From an uncultured Clostridia bacterium (GTDB lineage: Bacteria > Bacillota > Clostridia > Lachnospirales > CAG-274), in assembly GCA_944384195.1 (NCBI GenBank), contig CALWSK010000001.1, forward strand, positions 348,105 through 412,104: DNA of 64,000 nt, written 5' to 3'. Under the pieces are notes generated by a model. That model did not search any database, had not been told where the DNA came from, and saw only the letters and a program-made list of their open reading frames with translations. The position numbers and the translations under genes were made by a program. Position 1 is the first letter of the stretch, and every line of letters begins with the position of its first letter. Shown piece after piece: positions 14,643 through 23,461 of the stretch.

Positions 14643-16586
14643 TTATCTTATAACTTTTTTATCTATTTCTTCTCTTATATCTTCTAAGAATTTATCTAAA
14701 GATTTAGAACCTAAATCTTCTCCTCTACTTTTAATAGCTACTTCATTAGCTTCTGCCTCTTTCTCACCTACTACAAGTAAATAAGGAATTCTTTGAAGTC
14801 TAGCTTCTCTTATTTTATATCCTATTTTTTCTGCTCTATAGTCTACTTCTGTTCTTATACCATTATTTTTAAGCTTTTTAACAACACTTTCTGCATAATC
14901 GTGGTATTTTTCAGAAATAGGAAGCACTATAGCTTGAACTGGAGCAAGCCAAGTAGGGAAATTACCAGCATATTTTTCAATAAGCATAGCTAAAGTTCTT
15001 TCATAACAACCTATAGAAGTTCTATGAATAATAATAGGATGTTTTTTACTTCCATCTTTATCTACATAATTCATATCAAATAACTTGCCTTGTAAAAAGT
15101 CTATTTGTACTGTAATAATAGTATCTTCTTTTCCATGAACATTTTTAAACTGTATATCTAGCTTAGGACCATAAAAAGCTGCTTCTCCCTCTGCTTCTGT
15201 AAATTCAAGACCTATTTCATTTAAAAGCTCTCTCATAACATTTTGAGTTTCTTCCCATTGCTCTGCAGTTCCCTCATATTTATCCTTATTATTAGGATCC
15301 CATTTAGAAAATCTATAAGTTACATCATTTTGTATTCCAAAAGTAGTCATCATATAATTAATTAAATCAACTACTCCTTTAAATTCATCTCCTAATTGCT
15401 CTCTTGTACAAACTATATGCCCTTCAGATATAGTAAATTGACGTACTCTTATAAGTCCGTGCATTTCCCCAGAAGATTCGTTTCTAAATAATGTAGAAGT
15501 TTCACCATATCTTATAGGTAAATCTCTATAGCTATGTTGTTCTGCATTATACACAGTATATTGGAAAGGACAAGTCATAGGTCTAAGAGCAAAAACTTCG
15601 GCATCTTTTTCTTCATCTCCAAGTACAAACATACCCTCTTTATAATGTTGCCAATGCCCAGATATTTTATATAAATCATTTTTAGCCATAAGAGGAGTTT
15701 TAGTAAGTACATATCCTCTTCTTTCTTCTTCATCTTCAACAAATCTTTGTAAAGTTTGCACTATCTTAGCACCTTTTGGCATAAGAAGTGGAAGGCCCTG
15801 TCCTATCTCTTCAGAAGTAGTAAATATGCCAAGTTCCCTACCTAGTTTATTATGATCTCTTTTCTTTGCTTCTTCTCTTTGCTCTAAATAAGCTTCTAAG
15901 TCGCTAGCTTTAGTAAAGGCAGTAGCATATATCCTAGCTAACATTTTATTTTTCTCGCTACCTTTCCAATAAGCCCCAGAAGAACCACCATCATTTAATA
16001 TCTTAATAGCTTTTACATATTTTGTACTAAGAAGATGAGGTCCAGCGCAAAGATCAGTAAATTCACCTTGTTTATAAAAACTTATAATAGCATCTTCTGG
16101 TAAATCATTTATAAGCTCTACTTTATAAGGCTCCTCTTTTTCTTCCATAAATTTTATAGCTTCTTCTCTAGGAAGTTCAAAACGCTCTATTTTTAGGTCT
16201 TCTTTTACTATTTTTTTCATCTCTTTTTCTATTTCTGCAAGCTCATCAGCAGTAAATGGAGCTCTATCAAAATCATAGTAAAATCCTTCATCAGTAGCAG
16301 GACCTATAGCCATCTTACTTTCTGGGAATAATCTCTTAACAGCTTGTGCAAGTATATGTGCTGCAGTATGTCTAAATGCTTTTTTACCATCTTCACTATC
16401 AAAAGTAAGAAGCTCAAGGCTACAATCTTTTTCTATAGGTGTCCTAATATCCATAACTTTTCCATCTACAAGCCCAGCAAAAGTATTTCTGGCAAGTCCT
16501 TCGCTTATTCCTTTTGCTATATCCAAAATACTAACTCCATTTTCATATTGTTTAATACTTCCATCTTTTAAACTTATATTTATCAC
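14643..16586 (-). CDS. thrS: threonyl-tRNA synthetase
   Basis: ThrRS charges tRNA-Thr. The protein has an N-terminal TGS domain (LKDGSIKQYENGVSILDIA), then the editing/SAD domain with HTAAHILAQ near residue 75 and a distal CAGPHL. The class II catalytic core follows (TCPFQ, FRNESSGEMHGLIRVRQF) and a C-terminal anticodon-binding domain (VQAIVLPISEKYHDYA). Two in-frame GTG codons are possible. The one at 16586 has AAAGGAG 8 nt upstream and is preferred over 16595, giving 647 aa. It is controlled by a T-box leader. Confidence 0.97.
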   Translation of the reverse strand: MINISLKDGSIKQYENGVSILDIAKGISEGLARNTFAGLVDGKVMDIRTPIEKDCSLELLTFDSEDGKKAFRHTAAHILAQAVKRLFPESKMAIGPATDEGFYYDFDRAPFTADELAEIEKEMKKIVKEDLKIERFELPREEAIKFMEEKEEPYKVELINDLPEDAIISFYKQGEFTDLCAGPHLLSTKYVKAIKILNDGGSSGAYWKGSEKNKMLARIYATAFTKASDLEAYLEQREEAKKRDHNKLGRELGIFTTSEEIGQGLPLLMPKGAKIVQTLQRFVEDEEERRGYVLTKTPLMAKNDLYKISGHWQHYKEGMFVLGDEEKDAEVFALRPMTCPFQYTVYNAEQHSYRDLPIRYGETSTLFRNESSGEMHGLIRVRQFTISEGHIVCTREQLGDEFKGVVDLINYMMTTFGIQNDVTYRFSKWDPNNKDKYEGTAEQWEETQNVMRELLNEIGLEFTEAEGEAAFYGPKLDIQFKNVHGKEDTIITVQIDFLQGKLFDMNYVDKDGSKKHPIIIHRTSIGCYERTLAMLIEKYAGNFPTWLAPVQAIVLPISEKYHDYAESVVKKLKNNGIRTEVDYRAEKIGYKIREARLQRIPYLLVVGEKEAEANEVAIKSRGEDLGSKSLDKFLEDIREEIDKKVIR

Positions 16587-16644
16587 AAAAATCACTCCTT
16601 TTATAATATTTTTTCAAATTCTCTTAATTTTAAACAAGATAAAT

Positions 16645-16875
16645 AAAAAAGTCCCATCTTCCAAAAGGAAAATGGGACGTATACTAACGTGGTTCCACCC
16701 AAGTTTATAATTAAAAATTATCTCTTGTAGTCTTTAACGGGACAATCCGTGCTTTATTAGAGCCTATACTCAAAGGTAGTCTTCATTTATAAGTGTCTAA
16801 GATGCTCCCAGCCAAAGACATCTCTCTCTAAAAGTACACATAATAAACTACTGTCCTTATCTCATATTTATAATA
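16645..16875 (-). promoter_or_regulatory. T-box leader of thrS
   Basis: The minus strand carries the conserved T-box GGGTGGAACCACG (16686-16700). After it comes a terminator hairpin (GTCCCAT with ATGGGAC, 16651-16678) and T6. Upstream is a long stem I region with AGAGAG near the base and a GACTACC segment that offers an ACC threonine specifier. Uncharged tRNA-Thr should bind and switch the terminator off. The exact specifier position is my reading. Confidence 0.92.
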
Positions 16876-16882
16876 TGATTTT

Positions 16883-16910
16883 ATTATATCATCAAAATAA
16901 ATATTGTCAA
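16883..16910 (-). promoter_or_regulatory. promoter of the thrS T-box transcript
   Basis: On the minus strand TTGACA (16905-16910) and TATAAT (16883-16888) are 16 bp apart, directly upstream of the T-box leader. Confidence 0.8.
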
Positions 16911-16935
16911 GAATTTAATATTTAAAATTATTAAA

Positions 16936-17655
16936 TTAATCATTATCTAAAAGACAGCCTTTACTTGCAAGCTTACGTTGAAGCTCAAATATTCTCTTTG
17001 CAAGTTCTTCTTGGTCTTTAGAATCTATTTTTTCTATTTTTCCTTTATATATATATTTAAATTTTTCATTATTTGAAAATTCCTTATATAAAATTTTAAA
17101 TATCATATTAGTATAAAAATCATCAAATTTAAGACCAATTTTTATAAGGTCTTCTGGTTCTACTTCATCATTTGAATAAAACTTCATTCCACCACTACTT
17201 ATATCTATCGTTTCACCTTTTTTATCAAATTCAATAGACGAATTTAAATTTTCGTCAGTGGCCATATCTACAACTACATAATCAAAATTTAAAGATTTCT
17301 CAATCCTAAAACTATTTCTTCTTTGTAAAGATTCTGAACTTTTTAAAAGTTTTAATCTTACTAAAGCTATCTCTCCTTCAATCTTGTATTCTAAAATTTG
17401 TGCAAGATTTGTTAAAACACCTCTTTTAGATTTAAAAATTATCCTATACTTTTTATTAGTATTAAGCTTTACAACATATCCACGAGACATAGGCGCAAGT
17501 ATATAAATTTCATCATAAGATATTATTTTTTCTAATCTACTCTTATGAGCTTCATTCCAATTTGTACTATCTTCTTTAGTTATTTCTATCAAGTCGCCCT
17601 CTTTTAGTTTATTTGTTTTAGATTCTTTTCCTTTTAAATTTTTAAGTAGTTGCAC
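16936..17655 (-). CDS. PilZ domain protein A (c-di-GMP binding, YcgR-like)
   Basis: A 239-aa cytoplasmic protein. The N-terminal half is a PilZN/YcgR-N-like beta domain. The C-terminal PilZ domain has the two c-di-GMP-binding motifs: an RxxxR-type QRRNSFR near residue 115 and a [D/N]xSxxG motif in IDISSGGMKF near 152. YcgR-type proteins slow the flagellar motor when c-di-GMP is high. GTG start with GGAG 8 nt upstream. It is a tandem paralogue of the next gene. A motility target is plausible but inferred. Confidence 0.85.
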   Translation of the reverse strand: MQLLKNLKGKESKTNKLKEGDLIEITKEDSTNWNEAHKSRLEKIISYDEIYILAPMSRGYVVKLNTNKKYRIIFKSKRGVLTNLAQILEYKIEGEIALVRLKLLKSSESLQRRNSFRIEKSLNFDYVVVDMATDENLNSSIEFDKKGETIDISSGGMKFYSNDEVEPEDLIKIGLKFDDFYTNMIFKILYKEFSNNEKFKYIYKGKIEKIDSKDQEELAKRIFELQRKLASKGCLLDND

Positions 17656-17679
17656 TGTATCATCTCCTACCTTTACTAA

Positions 17680-18387
17680 TTATATTTTGCCATTTTTTGA
17701 TAATTCTCTTTGTATCTCGAATATATATTTAGATAACATTTCTGCATATCTGTCCGGCATAAGCTCAAATTTACATTTATAAGCAAACTTAAACTCTGTC
17801 TTATCACTATCTTCTTTATAAAGTACTTTACTTATAAATACCATTATCTTCCCATCTATATTTGCAACCATTTTTATAAAGTTTCCTTCTTCTATTTCAA
17901 AATTAGAATAAAATTTAACTCCACCTGTACTTATATTTTGTGTTTGTCCATCTTGCTCTAATTCTATATCTTGCTTTAAAATCTCTTCTGTAGCTCCATC
18001 TACAACGCAAAATTTAAAAGATATTTTCTTTTCAAGTCTATAACTTTCTCTTCTTTGTATTTTTTTTGTTTCTTCCAAAAATTTTATATAATAATATATT
18101 ATATTTCCCTCTAAATTTTTCTTAACTACTTGTCCAAAATTTTGAAATAATCCTTTATCAGTTTTTATAATAACTTCATATTTAGTCTTTTCTGATAGAT
18201 TAGCTTCTGCTCCATCCTTTTGAACTCCAGCTACTATTATTTCTTCATTAGATACAACTTGTTCAAGAGCACATTTATAAACTATTTTTTCTCCCATTCT
18301 ATCAAGACTAAGCTCTACTTTACTTTGTTCGGGAACTTGTAATATATTCTCTCCTAAAATTTTTTTCTTTTTTTTAAATATATTCAT
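17680..18387 (-). CDS. PilZ domain protein B (c-di-GMP binding, YcgR-like)
   Basis: A 235-aa paralogue of PilZ protein A with the same two-domain build. The motifs are QRRESYRLEKKI near residue 123 and QNISTGGVKFYSN near 160. The two proteins share block structure and the KFxYKxK..E.. end but are well diverged, so the duplication is old. It lies between trpS and protein A with 24-bp spacing downstream and 9 bp upstream, forming an operon. Confidence 0.85.
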   Translation of the reverse strand: MNIFKKKKKILGENILQVPEQSKVELSLDRMGEKIVYKCALEQVVSNEEIIVAGVQKDGAEANLSEKTKYEVIIKTDKGLFQNFGQVVKKNLEGNIIYYYIKFLEETKKIQRRESYRLEKKISFKFCVVDGATEEILKQDIELEQDGQTQNISTGGVKFYSNFEIEEGNFIKMVANIDGKIMVFISKVLYKEDSDKTEFKFAYKCKFELMPDRYAEMLSKYIFEIQRELSKNGKI

Positions 18388-18396
18388 TATTTCCCC

Positions 18397-19389
18397 CTAA
18401 ATCATACCAATTTTTCTCTTAACTTTAAATAATGTCTTATTAGCCATATTATTTGCTTTTTCATATCCTTCTTTCATACTTTGTTCCAAAAATGCCTTAT
18501 CTTTAATTATTTCATTAAATCTTTGTTGTATAGGCCTTATCTCTTCTACACAAACCTCTGCCACAGCCGATTTAAAATTTCCATATCCAGAATACATAAA
18601 TTCTTTTTCTATTTCATCAATAGATTTCTTAGTTATAGCAGAATATATACTAATAAGATTTTTTATACCAGGTTTATCCTCACTATACCTTACTTCATTA
18701 TCACTATCTGTTACACTTCTTTTAATTTTATTTGAAATTAAATTTAAATCATCTAAAAGATAAATAGTATTATTCTTATTATCAGTTTCAGATTTACTCA
18801 TTTTTTTAGTAGGATTTTGTAAACCCATAACCTTAGCTCCAACTTTACCTATATACATATCCGGAATTTTAAATATATCTCCATATAAATTATTAAATCT
18901 TATTGCTATATCTCTTACAAGCTCTATATGTTGTCTTTGGTCTTCTCCCACAGGCACAAGATCCGTTTGATATAATAAGATATCAGAAGCTTGTAAAACT
19001 GGATAAGTAAAAAGCCCAGTAGGTATATTGTTCCCTTGCTTTTGCGATTTATCTTTAAATTGTGTCATTCTAGATAACTCACCCATATAAGTATAACAAT
19101 TTAATATCCAACTAAGCTCTGCATGAGCCGGAACACTAGATTGTACATATATTATACTTTTATCTAAATCAAGTCCTATAGCAAGATAAAGAGCAAAAAG
19201 CTCTTTTATATTTTTTCTAAGTTTAGCTGGCTCTTGTCTTACGGTTATAGCATGCATATCTGCTATAAAATATATACAATTATATTTATCTTGAAAATCT
19301 AGCCAGTTTTTAAATGCTCCAAGATAATTTCCTAATGTAGGAATACCTGATGGTTGCATTCCACTAAATATAATTTTCTTATTTTCCAT
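18397..19389 (-). CDS. trpS: tryptophanyl-tRNA synthetase
   Basis: A class I aminoacyl-tRNA synthetase of 330 aa. The HIGH-equivalent is in SGMQPSGIPTLGNYLGA, and KMSKS is present in NPTKKMSKSETDN near residue 195. Length and order are normal for the bacterial enzyme. It is translated in an operon with the copper-amine-oxidase-N protein upstream (9-bp gap) and the two PilZ genes downstream. Confidence 0.97.
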   Translation of the reverse strand: MENKKIIFSGMQPSGIPTLGNYLGAFKNWLDFQDKYNCIYFIADMHAITVRQEPAKLRKNIKELFALYLAIGLDLDKSIIYVQSSVPAHAELSWILNCYTYMGELSRMTQFKDKSQKQGNNIPTGLFTYPVLQASDILLYQTDLVPVGEDQRQHIELVRDIAIRFNNLYGDIFKIPDMYIGKVGAKVMGLQNPTKKMSKSETDNKNNTIYLLDDLNLISNKIKRSVTDSDNEVRYSEDKPGIKNLISIYSAITKKSIDEIEKEFMYSGYGNFKSAVAEVCVEEIRPIQQRFNEIIKDKAFLEQSMKEGYEKANNMANKTLFKVKRKIGMI

Positions 19390-19398
19390 ATATTACCT

Positions 19399-20811
19399 CT
19401 ACCTTTGTATTAATGAATTGTCAAAGTAAATATTTTTATCTTTTAGTTTAATAGATAAAAATTGCTTTTCTCTATCAAATTCCATTCCCAAAACTTCCCC
19501 TTTAAAGCTAACTTTATTTGTGTATTGTATATCATCTAAAGTTGCCTTAAATTGATATAAATTATTATTTTCTTTATTACTTGTTAATATATATAATATA
19601 TCCTCATTTACAATAAAATTATTTCCCATACCAACAAAAGCAATATTGCTCAAGTTCTCTGTTTTTTCATATAAGTTTATATAAGTTATTAATGTATATT
19701 TTTTATCATTCATATCTGGAAAATAAAAAATATCATTAAAAGTAAGCTTTTTATCTATAAGCTTTTCTATATTCCCATAATTATATAAATATTCAGAAAA
19801 CCTAGGTAAATTTTCTTTATTGTAAGATATATCTAGCTTACAAATATTGTAAAAATTATTTTCATCTATTATATTTTTATAAAGATAACCATTATTTTCT
19901 ATAACACTATATGTTTCTATATTATCTCTTTTAGATATATCATATATAAAAGTTCTATGTTCATAAGAAACTATAAACCTATCATCAGTAATAATAATAT
20001 CATATATTTTATCTTCCATTCTCTCAACTTTAAAACTAAAAGTTTCTTTTTTGTCTCTAACAAAATATACTTCTATAAAATTATCCCTAAGATAAATATT
20101 ATAATTATTAGTTTTCTTTATAAGTTCTTTTATAGGTTCTATAGATTTAACCTCGCTATCCTTAGCTCTTGACACTATATCTTTTAAGTTTTCTTCATTT
20201 CCAACAATAGGTAATTGTTTTACTTGTTTTAAAAGATTGTCTATTGTTTCCATCTCTTCTATAGGGTCAAATATATTAGGTACATCACTTATAATTATAA
20301 GTTCGCTATTATAAAATATTTGCTTATTAAATACATCAGATAAACATCTAAGAGGTATATAAAATCTATCATTTATTATCTTAGATTTAGCCTCTATTTC
20401 TACAGTTTGCTCTGTAGTATTATCTAAAACCTTTATACTAGCGTTGTTATTAGAAAATATCATAGCCTTATTATCTAATCTTATAGTTGTTTCTTTTGTA
20501 TTTTTAGAAAAACTAATGTCTGCATTAAATGCAGTTTTAAGCAATTTAGCCGGTATATATACTTTACTTTTATATATTGTAGGTACAAGAGTAGAATCTG
20601 TATTATCTATTAATAACTGATTTTGATTTACTATCGCAACCGGACTATTAATAGCAAGTACTACAGCATTTTTGAGTTTTTCCTCTGTAGCCATATCAGT
20701 AGCAAGTGGTTTTATATCTTCTACTTGTTTAGAAGATACTTGTATAAATAATACTATACTTAAAATTAAAAAGTATGCTAAAAGTATGTTTATAATTATT
20801 TTATTTTTCAT
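19399..20811 (-). CDS. membrane-anchored protein with copper amine oxidase N-terminal-like domain
   Basis: A 470-aa protein with an N-terminal signal-anchor (residues about 5-25). It then has the two-strand-repeat fold often called Cu_amine_oxidN1, seen as VPTIYKSKVYIPAKLLKTAFNADISF..TTIRL and INDRFYIPLRCLSDVF..LIIIS. In clostridia this domain is a wall-associated module and not an enzyme. The remaining 270 residues are beta-rich with repeated strand pairs, perhaps a propeller, with no motif I know. It is outside the membrane by prediction. Function unknown. Confidence 0.65.
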   Translation of the reverse strand: MKNKIIINILLAYFLILSIVLFIQVSSKQVEDIKPLATDMATEEKLKNAVVLAINSPVAIVNQNQLLIDNTDSTLVPTIYKSKVYIPAKLLKTAFNADISFSKNTKETTIRLDNKAMIFSNNNASIKVLDNTTEQTVEIEAKSKIINDRFYIPLRCLSDVFNKQIFYNSELIIISDVPNIFDPIEEMETIDNLLKQVKQLPIVGNEENLKDIVSRAKDSEVKSIEPIKELIKKTNNYNIYLRDNFIEVYFVRDKKETFSFKVERMEDKIYDIIITDDRFIVSYEHRTFIYDISKRDNIETYSVIENNGYLYKNIIDENNFYNICKLDISYNKENLPRFSEYLYNYGNIEKLIDKKLTFNDIFYFPDMNDKKYTLITYINLYEKTENLSNIAFVGMGNNFIVNEDILYILTSNKENNNLYQFKATLDDIQYTNKVSFKGEVLGMEFDREKQFLSIKLKDKNIYFDNSLIQR

Positions 20812-20932
20812 ATAGTTTCCTCATCTAAACTTTATATTTTGCTAGATAGATAGCTTAGTCAAATATGAACATTTATACAAATAATTTTAACATAATATAA
20901 AATACTTTTCAAATACTTTTAAAAAATTTTTA

Positions 20933-21418
20933 TTAAAATATAAAATATATAATACTATTTAGTATAATTAAAAATATAAGACAGATTAGATAATTATTAA
21001 AATCTATATCATTTTTATTCATTTTATTTTGACAAAATCTTATAGATTTATAAGAAATATAAAAGATAGATAATACAATAATACAGTTTTCAAAAAAGTA
21101 TTTATCAAAAAGGAATTTCATAATATCAAGCTTATATGCAATAAATAAAACGCAAGAACTAAAACCAATACTAAATCCTTTAGAAAAGTTTAATAAATAT
21201 ACAAATAAATACCCATAACTTATAAATCCTAAAAACCATATCCCTAAAAAATATTTTAAAACTTTAAAAATAAATTGCAAAATATTTTTATCTTGATTTA
21301 AAAACATAAAACCTACTAATTTCTCTAAAACTTCTTCATTTATCATCATAGAAAATATAGCTCCACAAATACTCCCTATTATCATAAATATCATAAGTAT
21401 TTTAAATTTATCTATCAT
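20933..21418 (-). CDS. spoIIM: SpoIIM-like membrane protein (stage II sporulation protein M family)
   Basis: A 161-aa protein with about four membrane segments and a short charged linker (QNKMNKND). The SpoIIM family (DUF95) is weakly conserved. The hydrophobic pattern, the position of the GxxxG-type turn in FIMIIGSICGAIFSMMI, and the placement 13 bp after spoIIP support the call. In the DMP complex SpoIIM anchors SpoIID and SpoIIP, which thin septal peptidoglycan for engulfment. The call leans on context. Confidence 0.65.
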   Translation of the reverse strand: MIDKFKILMIFMIIGSICGAIFSMMINEEVLEKLVGFMFLNQDKNILQFIFKVLKYFLGIWFLGFISYGYLFVYLLNFSKGFSIGFSSCVLFIAYKLDIMKFLFDKYFFENCIIVLSIFYISYKSIRFCQNKMNKNDIDFNNYLICLIFLIILNSIIYFIF

Positions 21419-21431
21419 ATTTTAAGCTCCT

Positions 21432-22520
21432 TTAAGAAAAAATAACATCATTTATAAGGTCTGCTAATAGCTCCATTGCATTATAAATTTCTTGCTTAGT
21501 ATTTGTTTGTGCTCCTGCTTCTACAAGCATAGTTTTTGGCTTAAAATGTAAGCTATATCTATAAGGTTTTATATATATTTTTCTAGTAAAATTAGGATAT
21601 TTTTCCATAGCTCTTTTTTGCATATTAAAACTAAGAGCTAAATTTGTATGTATATATGGATTTGGTAAATTTGATATATTGTTAAGTTGTCCATTCTGCA
21701 TAATTCTAGATATACCGTTAAAAAACATTATTTTTGCTGTTGGTTTTCCGTTTATATTTTCTACTAACCTAGTGTTTTCTCCTACACCATCTCTATGTAA
21801 ATCTATAACGAGCTCTATAGATGGATTTTCTTCTAATACCTTATTTATACTAGGTTCCATTCTTTCATAAGCACCATTTCTTTGTAATCTTCCATTTTCC
21901 ATATCAAAAGAGCTATCAACATAATGTAAAGTTTTTATCCCATATTTTTCTTCAAGTAAATTTTTTAATTTTGCTCCAGCACCCACTATACCCTCATTTA
22001 TGTCATTTGTATTACTATCTACAAACATTTCATGAGGATGAGTATGAAATATTAAAACTTTAGGTTCTTGCATAGTTTTTTCTACTTTCAAGTCTGTACT
22101 AAGAAATCTAGTCACATCAAAATAATCTCCACTCATACCAGTATTAGCATCTACTATATAAAATTTTTGTCTTAAATAATCAAGATTTTTTAACTTTTCA
22201 TCATCTAAATTAACACTACTAGTTTGAGTACTTTTTATTACTTCTTCTTCAGTTTTTTCGTGTTCATAAGATATATCATCAAGACCTATTAGTTCAACAT
22301 CCCCTATTTTTTCTTCATGTTTTTCATTATTAGCTACCATAATGCTATCTTCTTTTTCAAATACATTCTCATTTATTTTATAACTCGATATAGCGTCATA
22401 CAAAATTATTTCTCCAAAAGCTATTTCGTTTATATTAAAAAATACAAAAGCTAAAATTATAATACTTATAGCTATACCAAAACCTATTCTTTCACATATT
22501 TTCTCAATTTTACCACTCAT
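21432..22520 (-). CDS. spoIIP: stage II sporulation protein P (peptidoglycan amidase)
   Basis: A 362-aa protein with an N-terminal membrane anchor (residues about 13-38). Its SpoIIP amidase domain carries the metal-ligand motifs FHTHPHEMF near 152, IDLHRDG near 245 and the final MLVEAGAQTNT near 335. SpoIIP cleaves the stem peptide from glycan during engulfment of the forespore. Its presence says the organism can, or could until recently, sporulate. Confidence 0.93.
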   Translation of the reverse strand: MSGKIEKICERIGFGIAISIIILAFVFFNINEIAFGEIILYDAISSYKINENVFEKEDSIMVANNEKHEEKIGDVELIGLDDISYEHEKTEEEVIKSTQTSSVNLDDEKLKNLDYLRQKFYIVDANTGMSGDYFDVTRFLSTDLKVEKTMQEPKVLIFHTHPHEMFVDSNTNDINEGIVGAGAKLKNLLEEKYGIKTLHYVDSSFDMENGRLQRNGAYERMEPSINKVLEENPSIELVIDLHRDGVGENTRLVENINGKPTAKIMFFNGISRIMQNGQLNNISNLPNPYIHTNLALSFNMQKRAMEKYPNFTRKIYIKPYRYSLHFKPKTMLVEAGAQTNTKQEIYNAMELLADLINDVIFS

Positions 22521-22606
22521 ATTTTCCCCTTACCTTAGTACCTAAATTTATTTTATCTGTATCTTTATAAAAATATATTCTAAATAAATAAAATAATTCT
22601 ATAAAG

Positions 22607-22635
22607 TTGATAAAAAAATTTTTCTATGCTATAAT
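22607..22635 (+). promoter_or_regulatory. promoter of the DUF1189 gene
   Basis: TTGATA (22607-22612) and TATAAT (22630-22635) have a 17-bp spacer and lie 30 bp upstream of the gene at 22666. Confidence 0.75.
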
Positions 22636-22665
22636 ATGTTAAATTATATTTTATGAGGTGAAAAA

Positions 22666-23439
22666 ATGTATATTTTTAGACAGGCAAAAGATGCTATGTT
22701 TCATTTTGAAAATTATCCTAAAATTCTAAAAACTAAATTATCAAAAGTTATACTATACGCATTATTTTTTATCATAATTTTAAATATTATTTCAATTTCA
22801 ATTCCCTTCTTAGCAAATAAAGCTAAAATTAAAAGTTTTGAAAATTTCATAGAGACATACGTTCCAGATTTTAAAATAGAAAATAATAAAATTATTTTTG
22901 ATAAATATAAAAAAGAAAATACTCCACTTAATATAACTTTTATATTCGAACCAGAGGATAAAAACTTATCTATTTCTAAAGAGGATAAAGAAAATTCACA
23001 ACTACAAATTTTTAAATTTACCCCAAGCTATATGATGACATACCCACAAAATATATCTGTAAAAATAGATGATATTATAAATATTTTTAATATAAAACAA
23101 AAATCTGATTTAATAAATTTAAAACCATTTATATATTTTTGTAATGCTATTAGCATGTTTGTATTATTATTTTTATTTATATATAAAAATATCATATATC
23201 TTATCTTAACTTGTCTTTTAGTATCTATATTAGCTTCTTTTTATGGCTTAATAACAAACTTTAAAAATATATTTATTCTTTCAATATATGTAAGCACTGC
23301 ACCTTTTTTACTAAGTAAAATCTTTTCTTTTTTATCAATTCATATGCCTACAATAATATATATAGGGATATTAATAGCTTATCTAAATTTTGCATTTAAA
23401 ATAATAAAATTAGATATATCTAATACAAAAAGACTGTAG
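22666..23439 (+). CDS. DUF1189 family membrane protein
   Basis: A 257-aa protein beginning MYIFRQAKDAMFHFENYP, typical of the family. One membrane segment lies near residues 28-50, an external domain of about 100 residues follows, and then four membrane segments. Function of DUF1189 is unknown; a distant relation to MalF-type permeases has been suggested. It is convergent with cstA and shares a bidirectional terminator with it, the stop codon being inside the hairpin. Confidence 0.7.
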   Translation: MYIFRQAKDAMFHFENYPKILKTKLSKVILYALFFIIILNIISISIPFLANKAKIKSFENFIETYVPDFKIENNKIIFDKYKKENTPLNITFIFEPEDKNLSISKEDKENSQLQIFKFTPSYMMTYPQNISVKIDDIINIFNIKQKSDLINLKPFIYFCNAISMFVLLFLFIYKNIIYLILTCLLVSILASFYGLITNFKNIFILSIYVSTAPFLLSKIFSFLSIHMPTIIYIGILIAYLNFAFKIIKLDISNTKRL

Positions 23440-23457
23440 ATTAAATCTACAGTCTTT
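23429..23457. terminator. bidirectional terminator between DUF1189 and cstA
   Basis: AAAGACTGTAGATT pairs with AATCTACAGTCTTT (14 bp, very short loop). Flanking A and T runs serve both strands. Confidence 0.85.
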
Positions 23458-23461
23458 AATT

